A stretch of 64,000 nucleotides of DNA from Chryseobacterium sp. GVT01B (GCF_019970045.1 NZ_JAHXYI010000006.1:186001-250000); one strand, 5' to 3'; shown: positions 16,054-25,852, counted from the stretch's first letter. Numbers and translations are program-made. The notes: generated by a model not told the origin, from the sequence alone.

Positions 16054-17547
16054 TTAATCAACCCTAATGTACAAATTATAGTCTGTTCCGGAAGGTTTCA
16101 GATTGTAAATTTTTTCCAGAATCTTATTATCACTTTTCAGATGGTCTTTCACACGGAATTCTTTCAAGAGTCTATAATGAGTTTGATAATACAATGAATT
16201 TGCACTGTTCCCTTCGTAAAGGTTTTGATAAGAAAGAAGATATTTCGGTTTTCTTGTTTTTACGGTATTGATCCAGTAGTTTACTTTATCTTTTTTAATC
16301 TCTTCCTGAATCTGTTTATCAACCAATCCAACCTCATCAATTGTTTTTAAGCCTGAAAAGTAAGGAACATAACCCGCCGGTTCCAGTAAGATCCATTGAT
16401 TTTTATCTTTTTCATATTGGTTTAAAAAGGTTCCAATTGTTCTGCGGTAGTTCCACTCTCCGTTTCCTGTTGCAATACAGTGAACAGTCTGGAAAATAAG
16501 CATTGGGAAAATATAGAAAATAACAAGTAATGACAACCACAGGTTTCTCTTCTCCTTTTGTTCCAGGACAAAAATAAGAACAGGAACGAAAAGCAGCAGC
16601 TGCGGTACCCAATAATACCAGTCGAACAAGCTTTTCTGAGAAATAAAAATAATCTGTTTTACCCATCCGAAAAGATAGATCATCCATAAAAAGTAGTTTC
16701 TCTTTTCTCTTTGTCTGATCAGATAAATAAAGCAAAGTAACTCAAAAATCAAGATCACAACAGTCATAGGATTGAAATCTCCGGGAACTTTCAGCATTCC
16801 CCAAAAGTTTCCGAAACTCTTAAAAAAGTAACCGATATGCTGTTGGATCGTAAAATTCTCACTATAAAGTAGTTTTTTCGCTGTAATGGTATTGTTAACC
16901 AACTCACCAAAGTAAAGCCAGTTGAAAGCAACCGTGGATAAAACACCAAGAATACCTCCAAAAATATAATTCCATCTGATTTTTCTGTTCCAGAAGATAT
17001 CTACAAGAAATACAATTCCCAGGAATATGACGGTATCAATTCTTGTAAACATGATTAATACCGGAAGAAGTGTCAATACCCATTTTTTCCCTTTATGGAA
17101 ACCATAATACAGCAATGCCATCTCGAGGAAAAACAGGATTCCGTACTCCATTCCGAGAATTGATATTTTAATGGCTGGCGGTAAAATACCGATCAAAAAT
17201 ATAAAGATTGCTTTATGCCACGGGTTTTTAAGAACCAAATGGGAAAGCAGTAAAGTTCCTATCGTAAATACTATAGAATTAAAAATCAAAAGAGGTTCAA
17301 TAAAGTTTTCTTTTCCAAAAACAAAATTGAAAAGGTAAGACACAAACACATAAAGATGAGTGGTAGATGCAGAGATTTTGACATCTCCGTTGAATCCGAT
17401 TACTCCGTAATCCAGTAGATTTTGAGCCACTCTCCAGGTAATAAATGCATCTTCCTGAATATAGTGTGTTAATAAAAAAAGAAATTTAAAAAGAACCGTA
17501 ACAATTACGGCATAGATTGGGAATTTGCTATTTTGTGTTTCAGCCAT
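16054..17547 (-). CDS. Polytopic membrane protein, GT-C glycosyltransferase-like
   Basis: 497 residues with about ten hydrophobic segments and a C-terminal soluble tail of ~120 residues. The first loop has QEDAFITWRVAQNLLDYGVIG, resembling the acidic first-loop motif of GT-C enzymes (ArnT, PMT, oligosaccharyltransferases), which use polyprenyl-phosphate sugars on the outer face of the membrane. It has its own -7 box and lies 77 bases downstream of a GT117-like giant glycosyltransferase gene, separated by a terminator. The GT-C assignment rests on topology and one motif, so the donor and acceptor are unknown. Confidence 0.65.
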   Translation of the reverse strand: MAETQNSKFPIYAVIVTVLFKFLFLLTHYIQEDAFITWRVAQNLLDYGVIGFNGDVKISASTTHLYVFVSYLFNFVFGKENFIEPLLIFNSIVFTIGTLLLSHLVLKNPWHKAIFIFLIGILPPAIKISILGMEYGILFFLEMALLYYGFHKGKKWVLTLLPVLIMFTRIDTVIFLGIVFLVDIFWNRKIRWNYIFGGILGVLSTVAFNWLYFGELVNNTITAKKLLYSENFTIQQHIGYFFKSFGNFWGMLKVPGDFNPMTVVILIFELLCFIYLIRQREKRNYFLWMIYLFGWVKQIIFISQKSLFDWYYWVPQLLLFVPVLIFVLEQKEKRNLWLSLLVIFYIFPMLIFQTVHCIATGNGEWNYRRTIGTFLNQYEKDKNQWILLEPAGYVPYFSGLKTIDEVGLVDKQIQEEIKKDKVNYWINTVKTRKPKYLLSYQNLYEGNSANSLYYQTHYRLLKEFRVKDHLKSDNKILEKIYNLKPSGTDYNLYIRVD

Positions 17548-17565
17548 TATGTATTTTTACTTTCA

Positions 17566-17573
17566 CAAATATA
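17566..17573 (-). promoter_or_regulatory. -7 promoter box of the GT-C-like gene
   Basis: Minus-strand TATATTTG matches TAnnTTTG and is 18 bases upstream of the start at 17547; it is followed by GTGAAAG. A correctly spaced TTG is not evident. Confidence 0.55.
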
Positions 17574-17593
17574 GCCTTAATCCCAATAATAAA

Positions 17594-17617
17594 AAAACGG
17601 GACCGAAGTCCCGTTTT
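17594..17617 (-). terminator. Terminator of the DUF2723/GT117-like gene
   Basis: Perfect 10-base stem AAAACGGGAC / GTCCCGTTTT with a CGAA tetraloop; on the minus strand a T-run (TTTTTTT) ends it. Starts 8 bases after the stop at 17625. Confidence 0.93.
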
Positions 17618-17624
17618 AAGTATT

Positions 17625-20600
17625 TTATTTAGTTGCTTTGATAATCGCAGTAGTAATCTGATTTTCTTTTTCTTTTGAATAAGTAGAATCATAAGGTTCC
17701 ATGACATCAAATAAATACTGATAGAATGGCGTGATCTGCTGTACATTTTCAGACTCTTTCATCGCCTTCTCTTTGCCCATTTCCTGAAGATCTTTGACAA
17801 ATACATTGAACTTCTTATCAATAGGCTCAATAGATTTTACAAGATAAGCATATGCTTTTTCTTTCTGCCCGATCTTCGTGTAAGCATCCGTTACGGCAGC
17901 TACTACAAGAGAATATTCCATAGGCTTTGTTCTCATTTGTCTTCTCAGGTAGCTTTGATCTGCTTTGGAAAGGCTTAAATAATAATCGTATTCTTCAAAG
18001 ATTCCTTTCTTAAGAACCTCAGCAATCTGAAGACCTTTCTGCTCCTGACCTGCAATGATATATCCTGATACAATAGAGCTTAATGAACGAGGGTCGTTAT
18101 ATTTCTCAGCAGGAATTTCTTTGGCTGCAAGATCCAGAATTTCTAATGCTTTAGCTTTCTGTCCGCTCAACGCAAGTGCTGCTGCAGCTCTGCTCGCTGA
18201 CATTCTGTAGCTGATGATATTGGAAGTAGCCGTTTCATCAAAATGAGCATTTAAGTCTTTGAAGTTCCCCCATCTGAAGTTTTTCACTACATTATAAAGA
18301 GAATTCGTATCTACTCTTCCCATATCTCCATCAGCTGTCGGAGGTGTTTGGATAGGAATTAATCTGTAACTGAATCCGTCAAACTGAAGGTAATCGTTAA
18401 GATAGAAAATATTTTCACTGTCATAGATACCTCCTGATGAGAAGTTGATCGGACGTTTCCAGTCGAAGTTCGCTAAAAGATCCATCAAAATCAGGTTGTT
18501 CTTATACAATGTATTTCCTTTGTAAGTAATCATAATCTGATTGGCTACATTCGGAAGATCTTCTTTGTTGATGATTCCTGCTTTTAAAGCATTTTCTTTA
18601 TTGACAGGAAGAATGAATTTGTTTACCGGAAGGATATTGTATTTTTCAAATTTCTCTTCCCCGAAGTACATTTTCAACAATTCGTCTTTTTCAGGAGACT
18701 TGAACTTAATGAATTCAATAGCCTGTTTCAGTGTTAAAGAATCCTGAGTAAGGTACTTTCTGAAAGACTGGAATTCTGTTTCCGGTGCTCCCTGTTCTTT
18801 CAGCATAGAGAAAACACCTTCCCAATCTTCTTTCTTCATCATATAGATCTGGTCATTTACACCATCTCTGTAATCTTCGTGAGTCAATTGGCTAGGGATT
18901 CCCATAGCGTTGTAAGTTCTTCTCTTGATCTGATCAAGGTTCCAGGGCGTTGAAGCAAGGGTAAAGTTCACTACCTTCACATCATCTCTGAATCTTTCTG
19001 TTTCCTGGATCGCCCAAACCGGATAAGTATCGTTATCTCCGTAAACGAAAAGGATATCGTTTTTCGGTAATGATTTTAAAACCGAATATGCATAATCGTA
19101 AGCGGTATATCTGTTGCTTCTGTCATGAACATTGTAGTTCTGGAATCCCATCATGAAAGGTACACCTAATAAAACCACACCTAGAGCAATGTTAGCTCCG
19201 TTTGATTTTATTTTAGACTGCAGGAACCATAGAATTGCTCCTGCTCCCATACCAATCCAGATCGCGAATGCGTAGAATGAGCCTACCATTGCATAATCTC
19301 TTTCTCTTGGCTCAAAAGGTTTTACCCCTGTATAGAAAATAATCCCTACACTTGTTAATATAAATAAAGATAACAATGCATAGAATCTTCCGAAGTCTCT
19401 GTTTAACTGGAAAAAGAACCCAATCAGACCTAAAATTAACGGAAGGAAGAAGAATTTTACCGTACTTTCATTTTTGAATTTAGCAGGCAGCTTATCCTGG
19501 TTTCCTACGTTTACATTATCTATGAAAGGAATTCCGGAAATCCAGTTTCCTTTTGTGCTTTCCATGTTTCCTTCAAGATCGTTCTGTCTTCCTACGTAGT
19601 TCCACATCAGATATCTTACAAAGTAATATCCGTTCTGGAAAGAAATGAAATACTCCATATTCTGAAGGAATGAAGGCTTCTGAACATTGATAAGGTTATA
19701 AGGTTTTACTTTCAGGTAATCTGAAGCGGTGATCGACTTGTCTTCGTATTTTGCTCTCAGCTCATCAAAAATCTGCTTAGCCTGTGGATTGTCTGCCACA
19801 TCTTCATTTCCATAATTGAATGTAAAATCAGGGGCACCATACATTGAAATATAGTTAGCCATTACATCTTTATCCTCATTAAACATTCTCGGCATTAAGC
19901 TTACCTGAGATTTGTTGAAAACGTAATTGAAACGGTCTCCTGTCTTTCTGTATGTTCCGGTTTTCTCATCTTTTTCATAGATCTCACCGGTTTTTTGTGT
20001 CTTAAAGCTTCCGTCTTCATTTTTTTCAATTCCGTTAGCATCAAGGAATGCTGTATAATTCTGTCCATAGATTGTTGGCCAGTCACCATACTGCTCTCTG
20101 TTATAATAGTCCAGCATACCAATTGCAGTATCAGGATCATTAAGGTTCATCGGTGGATTAGCATTGGCTCTGATAGGAATAACCATCCAGCAAGAGAATC
20201 CGATCATCATGAAAACCACAGATAACGCAGCAGTCTGGTAGATGTTTTTCTTTGCTTTTCTTGCATATTTGATTAAGAAATAGCAGATCGCTACCATTAA
20301 AACAAAAGCAGCAATTGTTCCGGAGTGGAAAGGAAGTCCAAGGCCATTTACAAAGAAAATCTCAAGTCTTCCGAACATCGTCATAATCAAAGGGAAGATA
20401 ATTTTGAAAACAATAATCAAAATTCCCAGTGTAATGAGGTTTGCCCAGATAAAGTTTTTCCAGGTAAACTTATAGTTTCTTGCATAATATACCAGACATA
20501 CTGCAGGAATTGCCAGCATACCCATCATATGCACCCCTACAGAAAGTCCTAAAACGAAGAAAATAAGAATAATCCATCTTTCACTGTCTCCCGCTTTGTA

Positions 20601-21110
20601 CTCATTTTCCCATTTGGTGATTAACCAGACCAAAAGCGCAATAAACATAGAAGCCATAGAGTAAACCTCTCCTTCTACTGCAGAGAACCAGAAGGTATCT
20701 GAGAAGGTAAAGCAAAGTGCTCCTACTGCTCCTGCAAATAAAATAGAGATTTCCTGATGTTTTGTAATTTCTTCAAAATCTTTGTTTAGAAGTCTTCTCA
20801 CAAAGTGAGTGATCGTCCAGAACAAAAATAAAATAGTCAGCGCACTGAACAATGCAGACATCGCGTTGATCACGATAGAATAATTTTCGCCTTTCCCTAA
20901 TGCAAAAATGGCTGCCACGGCACCCACTATCTGGAATAAAGCAGCTCCGGGAGCGTGCGTTACTTCAAGTTTTACTGCAGAAGAAATGTACTCGCCACAA
21001 TCCCAAAAACTGAAATTGGGTTCTATGGTGGACAAGTACGTGAAAAACGCAATGACGAAAATCACCCATCCTAAAACGGTGTTCCATTGCCTAAAAGTCC
21101 AATTTTTCAT
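17625..21110 (-). CDS. DUF2723 (GT117-like) membrane glycosyltransferase
   Basis: 1161 residues. The N-terminal half is polytopic with the DUF2723 signature FLTYLSTIEPNFSFWDCGEY (conserved, here AFFTYLSTIEPNFSFWDCGE) and the segment VTHAPGAALFQIVGA in the first periplasmic loop; further membrane segments run to about residue 660. The C-terminal part is soluble, with alpha-helical TPR-like repeats near residues 960-1130 (AAALALSGQKAKALEILDLA). The family is classed as GT117 and is thought to glycosylate envelope or secreted proteins from a lipid-linked donor; substrate specificity here is unknown. It reads as a single full-length gene. Confidence 0.9.
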   Translation of the reverse strand: MKNWTFRQWNTVLGWVIFVIAFFTYLSTIEPNFSFWDCGEYISSAVKLEVTHAPGAALFQIVGAVAAIFALGKGENYSIVINAMSALFSALTILFLFWTITHFVRRLLNKDFEEITKHQEISILFAGAVGALCFTFSDTFWFSAVEGEVYSMASMFIALLVWLITKWENEYKAGDSERWIILIFFVLGLSVGVHMMGMLAIPAVCLVYYARNYKFTWKNFIWANLITLGILIIVFKIIFPLIMTMFGRLEIFFVNGLGLPFHSGTIAAFVLMVAICYFLIKYARKAKKNIYQTAALSVVFMMIGFSCWMVIPIRANANPPMNLNDPDTAIGMLDYYNREQYGDWPTIYGQNYTAFLDANGIEKNEDGSFKTQKTGEIYEKDEKTGTYRKTGDRFNYVFNKSQVSLMPRMFNEDKDVMANYISMYGAPDFTFNYGNEDVADNPQAKQIFDELRAKYEDKSITASDYLKVKPYNLINVQKPSFLQNMEYFISFQNGYYFVRYLMWNYVGRQNDLEGNMESTKGNWISGIPFIDNVNVGNQDKLPAKFKNESTVKFFFLPLILGLIGFFFQLNRDFGRFYALLSLFILTSVGIIFYTGVKPFEPRERDYAMVGSFYAFAIWIGMGAGAILWFLQSKIKSNGANIALGVVLLGVPFMMGFQNYNVHDRSNRYTAYDYAYSVLKSLPKNDILFVYGDNDTYPVWAIQETERFRDDVKVVNFTLASTPWNLDQIKRRTYNAMGIPSQLTHEDYRDGVNDQIYMMKKEDWEGVFSMLKEQGAPETEFQSFRKYLTQDSLTLKQAIEFIKFKSPEKDELLKMYFGEEKFEKYNILPVNKFILPVNKENALKAGIINKEDLPNVANQIMITYKGNTLYKNNLILMDLLANFDWKRPINFSSGGIYDSENIFYLNDYLQFDGFSYRLIPIQTPPTADGDMGRVDTNSLYNVVKNFRWGNFKDLNAHFDETATSNIISYRMSASRAAAALALSGQKAKALEILDLAAKEIPAEKYNDPRSLSSIVSGYIIAGQEQKGLQIAEVLKKGIFEEYDYYLSLSKADQSYLRRQMRTKPMEYSLVVAAVTDAYTKIGQKEKAYAYLVKSIEPIDKKFNVFVKDLQEMGKEKAMKESENVQQITPFYQYLFDVMEPYDSTYSKEKENQITTAIIKATK

Positions 21111-21294
21111 AGTATTAAATCAATTATGCGAAAATAAGGCTTTTATCTTATTTTATGCGGGTTTTAACAAAATTTAAAAATTTTGGCGTAGTATTTGCGA
21201 ATATAGACCTGTCAAAACTGCAAATAAGAAAATAAGTTTTATAAAACTAAGCCCTAGAAATCAAACAAAAGTTTAGTAATTATTTATTTTTTTG

Positions 21295-21302
21295 TATTTT
21301 TG
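21295..21302 (+). promoter_or_regulatory. -7 promoter box of the cysteine-synthase-like gene
   Basis: TATTTTTG matches TAnnTTTG and is followed by CAGTCAGATTTTT, nearly the same extension as at the ribF promoter (31437). It lies 30 bases upstream of the start. Confidence 0.65.
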
Positions 21303-21332
21303 CAGTCAGATTTTTATTGAAAATAACAAATA

Positions 21333-22370
21333 ATGAGTAATGTTTACGATAATATTCTTGGCCTAATAGGACATACTCCTATGGTGAAGCTAAATACTGT
21401 TACAAAAGATATTCCAGCAACCGTTTATGCCAAGTTAGAATCATATAATCCTGGACATTCCACCAAAGACCGAATCGCACTTCACATTATAGAGAACGCA
21501 GAAAAAAAAGGCCTTTTAAAAGAAGATTCTGTAGTTGTAGAAACTACATCCGGTAATACCGGGTTTTCTATTGCGATGGTATGTATCATTAAGGGATATA
21601 AGTGTATTCTTGCAGTAAGTGATAAAACAAAACCTGAGAAAATTGCTTATCTGAAAGCATTGGGTGCTACGGTGTATATATGCCCAGCCAATGTACCGGC
21701 AGATGATCCGAGATCATACTATGAAGTTGCTAAAAGAATCGCCCAGGAAACTCCTAATTCTATTTACATCAATCAATATTTTAACGAGCTGAATATTGAT
21801 GCGCACTATCAGACTACAGGTCCCGAGATCTGGGAACAGACGAAAGGTAAGATCACTCACCTTTTTGCCTGCACCGGAACCGGAGGTACGCTATCGGGTT
21901 CAGCAAAGTTTTTGAAAGAGAAAAACCCTGATATCAAGATTATCGGAGTAGATGCAGATGGCTCTATACTAAAAAGCTATCATGAGACAGGAGAAATTCA
22001 CAAAGAAGATGTACATCCTTATCAGATTGAAGGAATGGGTAAAAACCTGATTCCTGCTGCCCTGCTTTTCGACAAGGTGGATGAATTTGTAAGGGTAAAT
22101 GATGAAATGTCGGCGTACAGAACCCGTGAAATTGCTTTAAAGGAAGCTATTATGGGAGGTTATACTACCGGAGCTGTAACACAGGGATTGATGCAGTATG
22201 CCCAGTCTCATGAGCTTACAGAAAATGACATGGTTGTTTTAATATATCCTGACCACGGTTCAAGATACATCACTAAAGTTTACAGTGATCAATGGATGGC
22301 CGAACAGGGATTTGTCAACAACTGTGTTCACAATTATGACGAAGTTTTCAAAACTGAGTTTATCAAATAA
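21333..22370 (+). CDS. PLP-dependent cysteine synthase / cystathionine beta-synthase family protein
   Basis: 345 residues, fold type II PLP enzyme that replaces the beta substituent of serine, O-acetylserine or a related substrate. Motifs: GHTPMVKLN, the Schiff-base lysine in NPGHSTKDRIA (the family more often has SVKDR), the substrate loop TSGNTGFSIA and the phosphate-binding GTGGTLSG. There is no C-terminal CBS regulatory domain, although the extra C-terminal tail FVNNCVHNYDEVFKTEFIK is beyond the usual CysK length of ~310. It sits directly upstream of a serine-palmitoyltransferase-like gene, which suggests shared use of serine. Confidence 0.87.
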   Translation: MSNVYDNILGLIGHTPMVKLNTVTKDIPATVYAKLESYNPGHSTKDRIALHIIENAEKKGLLKEDSVVVETTSGNTGFSIAMVCIIKGYKCILAVSDKTKPEKIAYLKALGATVYICPANVPADDPRSYYEVAKRIAQETPNSIYINQYFNELNIDAHYQTTGPEIWEQTKGKITHLFACTGTGGTLSGSAKFLKEKNPDIKIIGVDADGSILKSYHETGEIHKEDVHPYQIEGMGKNLIPAALLFDKVDEFVRVNDEMSAYRTREIALKEAIMGGYTTGAVTQGLMQYAQSHELTENDMVVLIYPDHGSRYITKVYSDQWMAEQGFVNNCVHNYDEVFKTEFIK

Positions 22371-22395
22371 AAACGAATAAAATCACGATACAAAT

Positions 22396-22429
22396 AAAGC
22401 CTTTTGCGTATACAGACAAAAAAGGCTTT
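22396..22429 (+). terminator. Hairpin between the PLP gene and the oxoamine synthase gene (weak terminator or attenuator)
   Basis: Stem AAAGCCTTTT / AAAAGGCTTT with a loop of about 14 bases. No T-run follows, so complete termination is doubtful; partial read-through into the next gene is likely. Confidence 0.5.
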
Positions 22430-22451
22430 ATTACTTAAAAATTACGATACA

Positions 22452-23726
22452 ATGTTGGATATTTTTGAAAGAATAAAAGAAAATCCAGGACCACTTGGAC
22501 AATTTGCAGATTATGGTGAAGGCTATTTTATTTTCCCAAGATTAGAGGGACCTATCGGCCCTAGAATGCAGTTTCAGGGGAGAGAAGTAATTTTCTGGAG
22601 TGCCAATGACTATTTAGGATTGTGTAATCATCCTGAAGTAATAGAAGCGGATGCTAAAGCGGCTGCAGAATATGGAATGTTCTATCCAATGGGAGCAAGA
22701 GCGATGTCTGGAGAAACAGATCAGCACCTTCAGCTGGAAAGAGAATTGGCAGACTTCGTAAAAAAAGAATCAGCATACTTATTGAATTTCGGTTACCAGG
22801 GAATGGTTTCTACCATCGATGCTTTGGTGAGCAGAAATGATGTAATTGTTTATGATATGGATTCTCATGCCTGCATCGTGGATGGAGTAAGACTTCATTC
22901 CGGGAAAAGATTTACCTACAAGCATAACGATATGGCAAGTCTTGAGAAAAACCTTCAGAGAGCAACTAAGGTAGCTGAAGAAACAGGAGGAGGTATTCTT
23001 GTTATTACAGAAGGAGTTTTCGGGATGAGAGGCCAGCAGGGGAAAATCAAAGAAATCTGCGATCTTAAATCTAAATACCAGTTCAGATTATTGGTAGATG
23101 ATGCCCATGGTTTCGGGACACTTGGTAAAACAGGTGCCGGTGTAGGTGAAGAACAGGACTGTAATGATCAGATTGATGTATACTTCTCTACATTTGCTAA
23201 ATCAATGGCTGGTTTCGGAGCATTCCTTGCGGGTGACAAAGAAATCATCAGATATCTGAAGTTCAACCTTAGATCACAAATCTTCGCAAAATCTCTTACG
23301 ATGCCAATGGTAATAGGAGGATTAAAAAGATTGGAGCTGTTGAGATCAAAACCTGAGATCAAAGCTAAACTTTGGGAGAATGTTTATAAACTACAGAACG
23401 GACTTAAAGAAAGAGGCTTCAACATTGGAGATACCAACACTTGTGTAACTCCCGTAATGATGCAGGGAACTCCGGTAGAAGCAACTCTACTGGTAAAAGA
23501 CTTAAGAGAGAATTACGGTATCTTCACCTCTGTGGTAGTGTATCCGGTCATTCCAAAGGGAATGATTCTTTTAAGATTGATTCCTACCGCTTCCCATACG
23601 GATGCAGAAATTAATGAAACTCTGGCTGCATTTGAAGCAATTCATGATAAATTAGTAAGTGGTTACTATAAAGAGCAGGAACAAAAATTACTGCAGGAGC
23701 AAGGATTAAGTTTTAAACCGATTTAA
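22452..23726 (+). CDS. Alpha-oxoamine synthase family, probably serine palmitoyltransferase
   Basis: 424 residues from ATG 22452 (an in-frame TTG further upstream lies inside a hairpin and is not preferred). Fold type I PLP enzyme condensing an amino acid with an acyl-CoA. Motifs: SANDYLGLCNHPEV, the family MGARAMSGETDQHLQLE, ITEGVFGMRG, LLVDDAHGFGTLG and the PLP lysine in FSTFAKSMAGFGAF. Length and the start LDIFERIKENPGPLGQFADY fit the Bacteroidota serine palmitoyltransferase that opens sphingolipid synthesis; 2-amino-3-ketobutyrate ligase or BioF are alternatives. No biotin genes are nearby. Confidence 0.82.
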   Translation: MLDIFERIKENPGPLGQFADYGEGYFIFPRLEGPIGPRMQFQGREVIFWSANDYLGLCNHPEVIEADAKAAAEYGMFYPMGARAMSGETDQHLQLERELADFVKKESAYLLNFGYQGMVSTIDALVSRNDVIVYDMDSHACIVDGVRLHSGKRFTYKHNDMASLEKNLQRATKVAEETGGGILVITEGVFGMRGQQGKIKEICDLKSKYQFRLLVDDAHGFGTLGKTGAGVGEEQDCNDQIDVYFSTFAKSMAGFGAFLAGDKEIIRYLKFNLRSQIFAKSLTMPMVIGGLKRLELLRSKPEIKAKLWENVYKLQNGLKERGFNIGDTNTCVTPVMMQGTPVEATLLVKDLRENYGIFTSVVVYPVIPKGMILLRLIPTASHTDAEINETLAAFEAIHDKLVSGYYKEQEQKLLQEQGLSFKPI

Positions 23727-23737
23727 TTTAAAAATAA

Positions 23738-23767
23738 AAAAACCACTGATTGATTCAGTGGTTTTTT
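23738..23767 (+). terminator. Terminator after the oxoamine synthase gene
   Basis: Stem AAAAACCACTGA / TCAGTGGTTTTT with a 5-base loop and a T-run, 12 bases after the stop codon. Confidence 0.92.
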
Positions 23768-23789
23768 ATTTAAATACCGATAACAATAC

Positions 23790-24668
23790 ATGAAACTTAG
23801 AGGTTACGCATTGGGGATTCTGTCAGCTGTTTCCTATGGGCTGATTCCGATTTTTATTCTGCCTATCAAGCAGGCACATTTTTCATTGGACATTACCCTG
23901 TTCTATAGATTTTTCTTTTCAGCCTTAATGGTTGGAGGATATTTGCTGTATTCCAAAGAAAGTTTTAAAATCAATAAAAAAGAAGCGTTAATCCTGGCCA
24001 TACTTGGAGTCTGCTATGCTCTTTCTTCAGAGTTTTTGTTTTTAGGGTATGATTTTCTTACTGCCGGAATTGCTTCTACTGTTTTATTTATTTATCCGGT
24101 TATCGTAGCCTTGATTATGTTTTTCTTTTACAAGGAGAAGCTTACCAGATTATCCGTTGTTTCTTTGCTTCTTGCTTTCACAGGAGTTATTGTGTTGTGC
24201 CTGAAAGGTAACGGATTGGAAATTAATTTTACAGGATTGGGAATTGTAATGCTTAGCTCATTATTCTATGCACTGTATATGGTTATTGTTAACAAATCGA
24301 ATATGAAGGTTTCCGGATTTAAGCTTACTTTCTACTCTATGCTTTTCACATCCACGTTCTTTATGACCAAAGCTGTGGCGGCTCATGAGTCGTTCGCCAT
24401 TCCTTCAGCAGAAATCTTTTTTAACTTCCTTATTTTTGCATTCCTTACTACAGTGATCTCCAGTCTTTGTCTTGTGTATGCAATCAAATATATCGGATCT
24501 ACTCCTGTATCTATTCTAGGTGCTCTTGAACCGGTAGTTGCTGTGCTGATCAGTGTACTGATGTTCCATGAAAAGTTCACCAGCAACTTACTGATCGGGA
24601 TTACTCTTATTTTGATGGGCGTTACTTTAAATGTCATTACAGACCGTAAAAATCTGAATCATGCATAA
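23790..24668 (+). CDS. EamA/DMT superfamily transporter
   Basis: 292 residues with ten predicted membrane helices in two EamA repeats (residues ~5-135 and ~150-285). Repeat-end signatures include FLGYDFLTAGIASTVLFIYPVIVALI and YAIKYIGSTPVSILGALEPVVAVLISV, the latter close to the classic family helix 9. It is likely a small-metabolite exporter or importer in the inner membrane; the substrate is unknown. It stands alone between terminator and an orphan gene. The 246-base gap downstream (24669-24914) holds no recognised gene. Confidence 0.92.
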   Translation: MKLRGYALGILSAVSYGLIPIFILPIKQAHFSLDITLFYRFFFSALMVGGYLLYSKESFKINKKEALILAILGVCYALSSEFLFLGYDFLTAGIASTVLFIYPVIVALIMFFFYKEKLTRLSVVSLLLAFTGVIVLCLKGNGLEINFTGLGIVMLSSLFYALYMVIVNKSNMKVSGFKLTFYSMLFTSTFFMTKAVAAHESFAIPSAEIFFNFLIFAFLTTVISSLCLVYAIKYIGSTPVSILGALEPVVAVLISVLMFHEKFTSNLLIGITLILMGVTLNVITDRKNLNHA

Positions 24669-24914
24669 ACTGTAAGGCTTGCCTAGGCATTATCTGCTGG
24701 TAATACTTCTTTCTCTGAATAGTAATTTATGATACAAATAAGATCGATTTATTAATTAAAAAAAGAACTTACCTGTATCTTTTTATCTGATTTGAAAAAT
24801 ATTAAAAAATAAGGCCGCCTCTCTGGCATAAAAAAATTTATCTGACTATATTGCAATGGTCTATTGATGGGCATTCCCTCCTATAACAGATCAATGCATT
24901 TAGTTTAAAAGCCG

Positions 24915-25676
24915 ATGAAAGAATTACAAAAACTCACGAAAGATCAACTATACAAAAGACTCAAAGAAAAATCCGAAAATCTATATACGATCGCTCACGA
25001 AGCTCTGGAAAACAATTTCTTCAATGAAAGCTCTTTAGATGAAGAAAGTCTTGCTGAGTTTCTTGAAATGCTGGATGATGAAACAGCAGAAAAAATAAAA
25101 GACGCTTCACTTCACATTAATAATGAAGACGACGCTCCTGAAATTATACTTATAGAGAACGAAAACAGCACTTCACTTGAATTGATTACCGAAGAAAATG
25201 AAGGTTATAAAATCATTCTCATAGAAGATGATATTCATTTATCCAAAACCCTTTTTGTTGAAGACTATATCGTTCTCATTACAACAGGTAATATACAGGC
25301 AGAAAATATCATCATCAACGGCTCACTTTACTGTGCCGGAAATGTTACGAGCAAAGTATTATTCGGAGCATCAGGCAATGATAATGAAACGTATATCGGT
25401 GGAAGTATTATGACTTCTCTGATTGCAGAAAACGGACATTATACTGTTGCTGAGGGAAATATATATTCCAGATATTTAATTAGTTTTCATAATGAAATAA
25501 CAGGAAAAACAGGAAAGTTCATCGAGAATATCAGCCTGGAAAAACCCAGTGAAATTGGATTACTGAACCCCGAAATTCTGGACGAAGACGGATATTTTGA
25601 TGAAGATTCTTTTTTAAACTTTATTGATCATAATCCTCCGGATGCCTTATTTGTTAAACCGACTAACTTATTTTGA
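24915..25676 (+). CDS. Unrecognised protein with a beta-helix-like centre
   Basis: 253 residues, no signal peptide, acidic. The first ~85 residues look helical (KELQKLTKDQLYKRLKEKSE, then Asp/Glu-rich). From about residue 110 the sequence reads as stacked short strands (YIVLITTGNIQAENIIING, SLYCAGNVTSKVLFG, ETYIGGSIMTSLIAENGHY), a spacing that suggests a right-handed beta-helix like that of polymer-forming cytoskeletal (bactofilin-like) or related proteins. The C-terminal tail is acidic. It has no clear neighbours in the same transcript. Function is unknown; the fold statement is inference from repeat spacing only. Confidence 0.6.
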   Translation: MKELQKLTKDQLYKRLKEKSENLYTIAHEALENNFFNESSLDEESLAEFLEMLDDETAEKIKDASLHINNEDDAPEIILIENENSTSLELITEENEGYKIILIEDDIHLSKTLFVEDYIVLITTGNIQAENIIINGSLYCAGNVTSKVLFGASGNDNETYIGGSIMTSLIAENGHYTVAEGNIYSRYLISFHNEITGKTGKFIENISLEKPSEIGLLNPEILDEDGYFDEDSFLNFIDHNPPDALFVKPTNLF

Positions 25677-25852
25677 TACATCAATGATCCTAATTTTATC
25701 ATTCTGTAGGAGTAACTTAAATTTCTGCGGAATGATAAAGTAAGAATAGTTAAACCCCCATAGAAACAGATTCTCAGAAACCAAAGCACTAAAGACTTTT
25801 CCTCACTGTTTATAATCAGGAGAAAAAATTTTTTTCTGAAAAAACTTTAGAA

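Noticed and set aside
25228..25413. 61-residue overlapping frame within the beta-helix-like gene
   Set aside because: Out-of-frame shadow with no ribosome-site support or conserved character.
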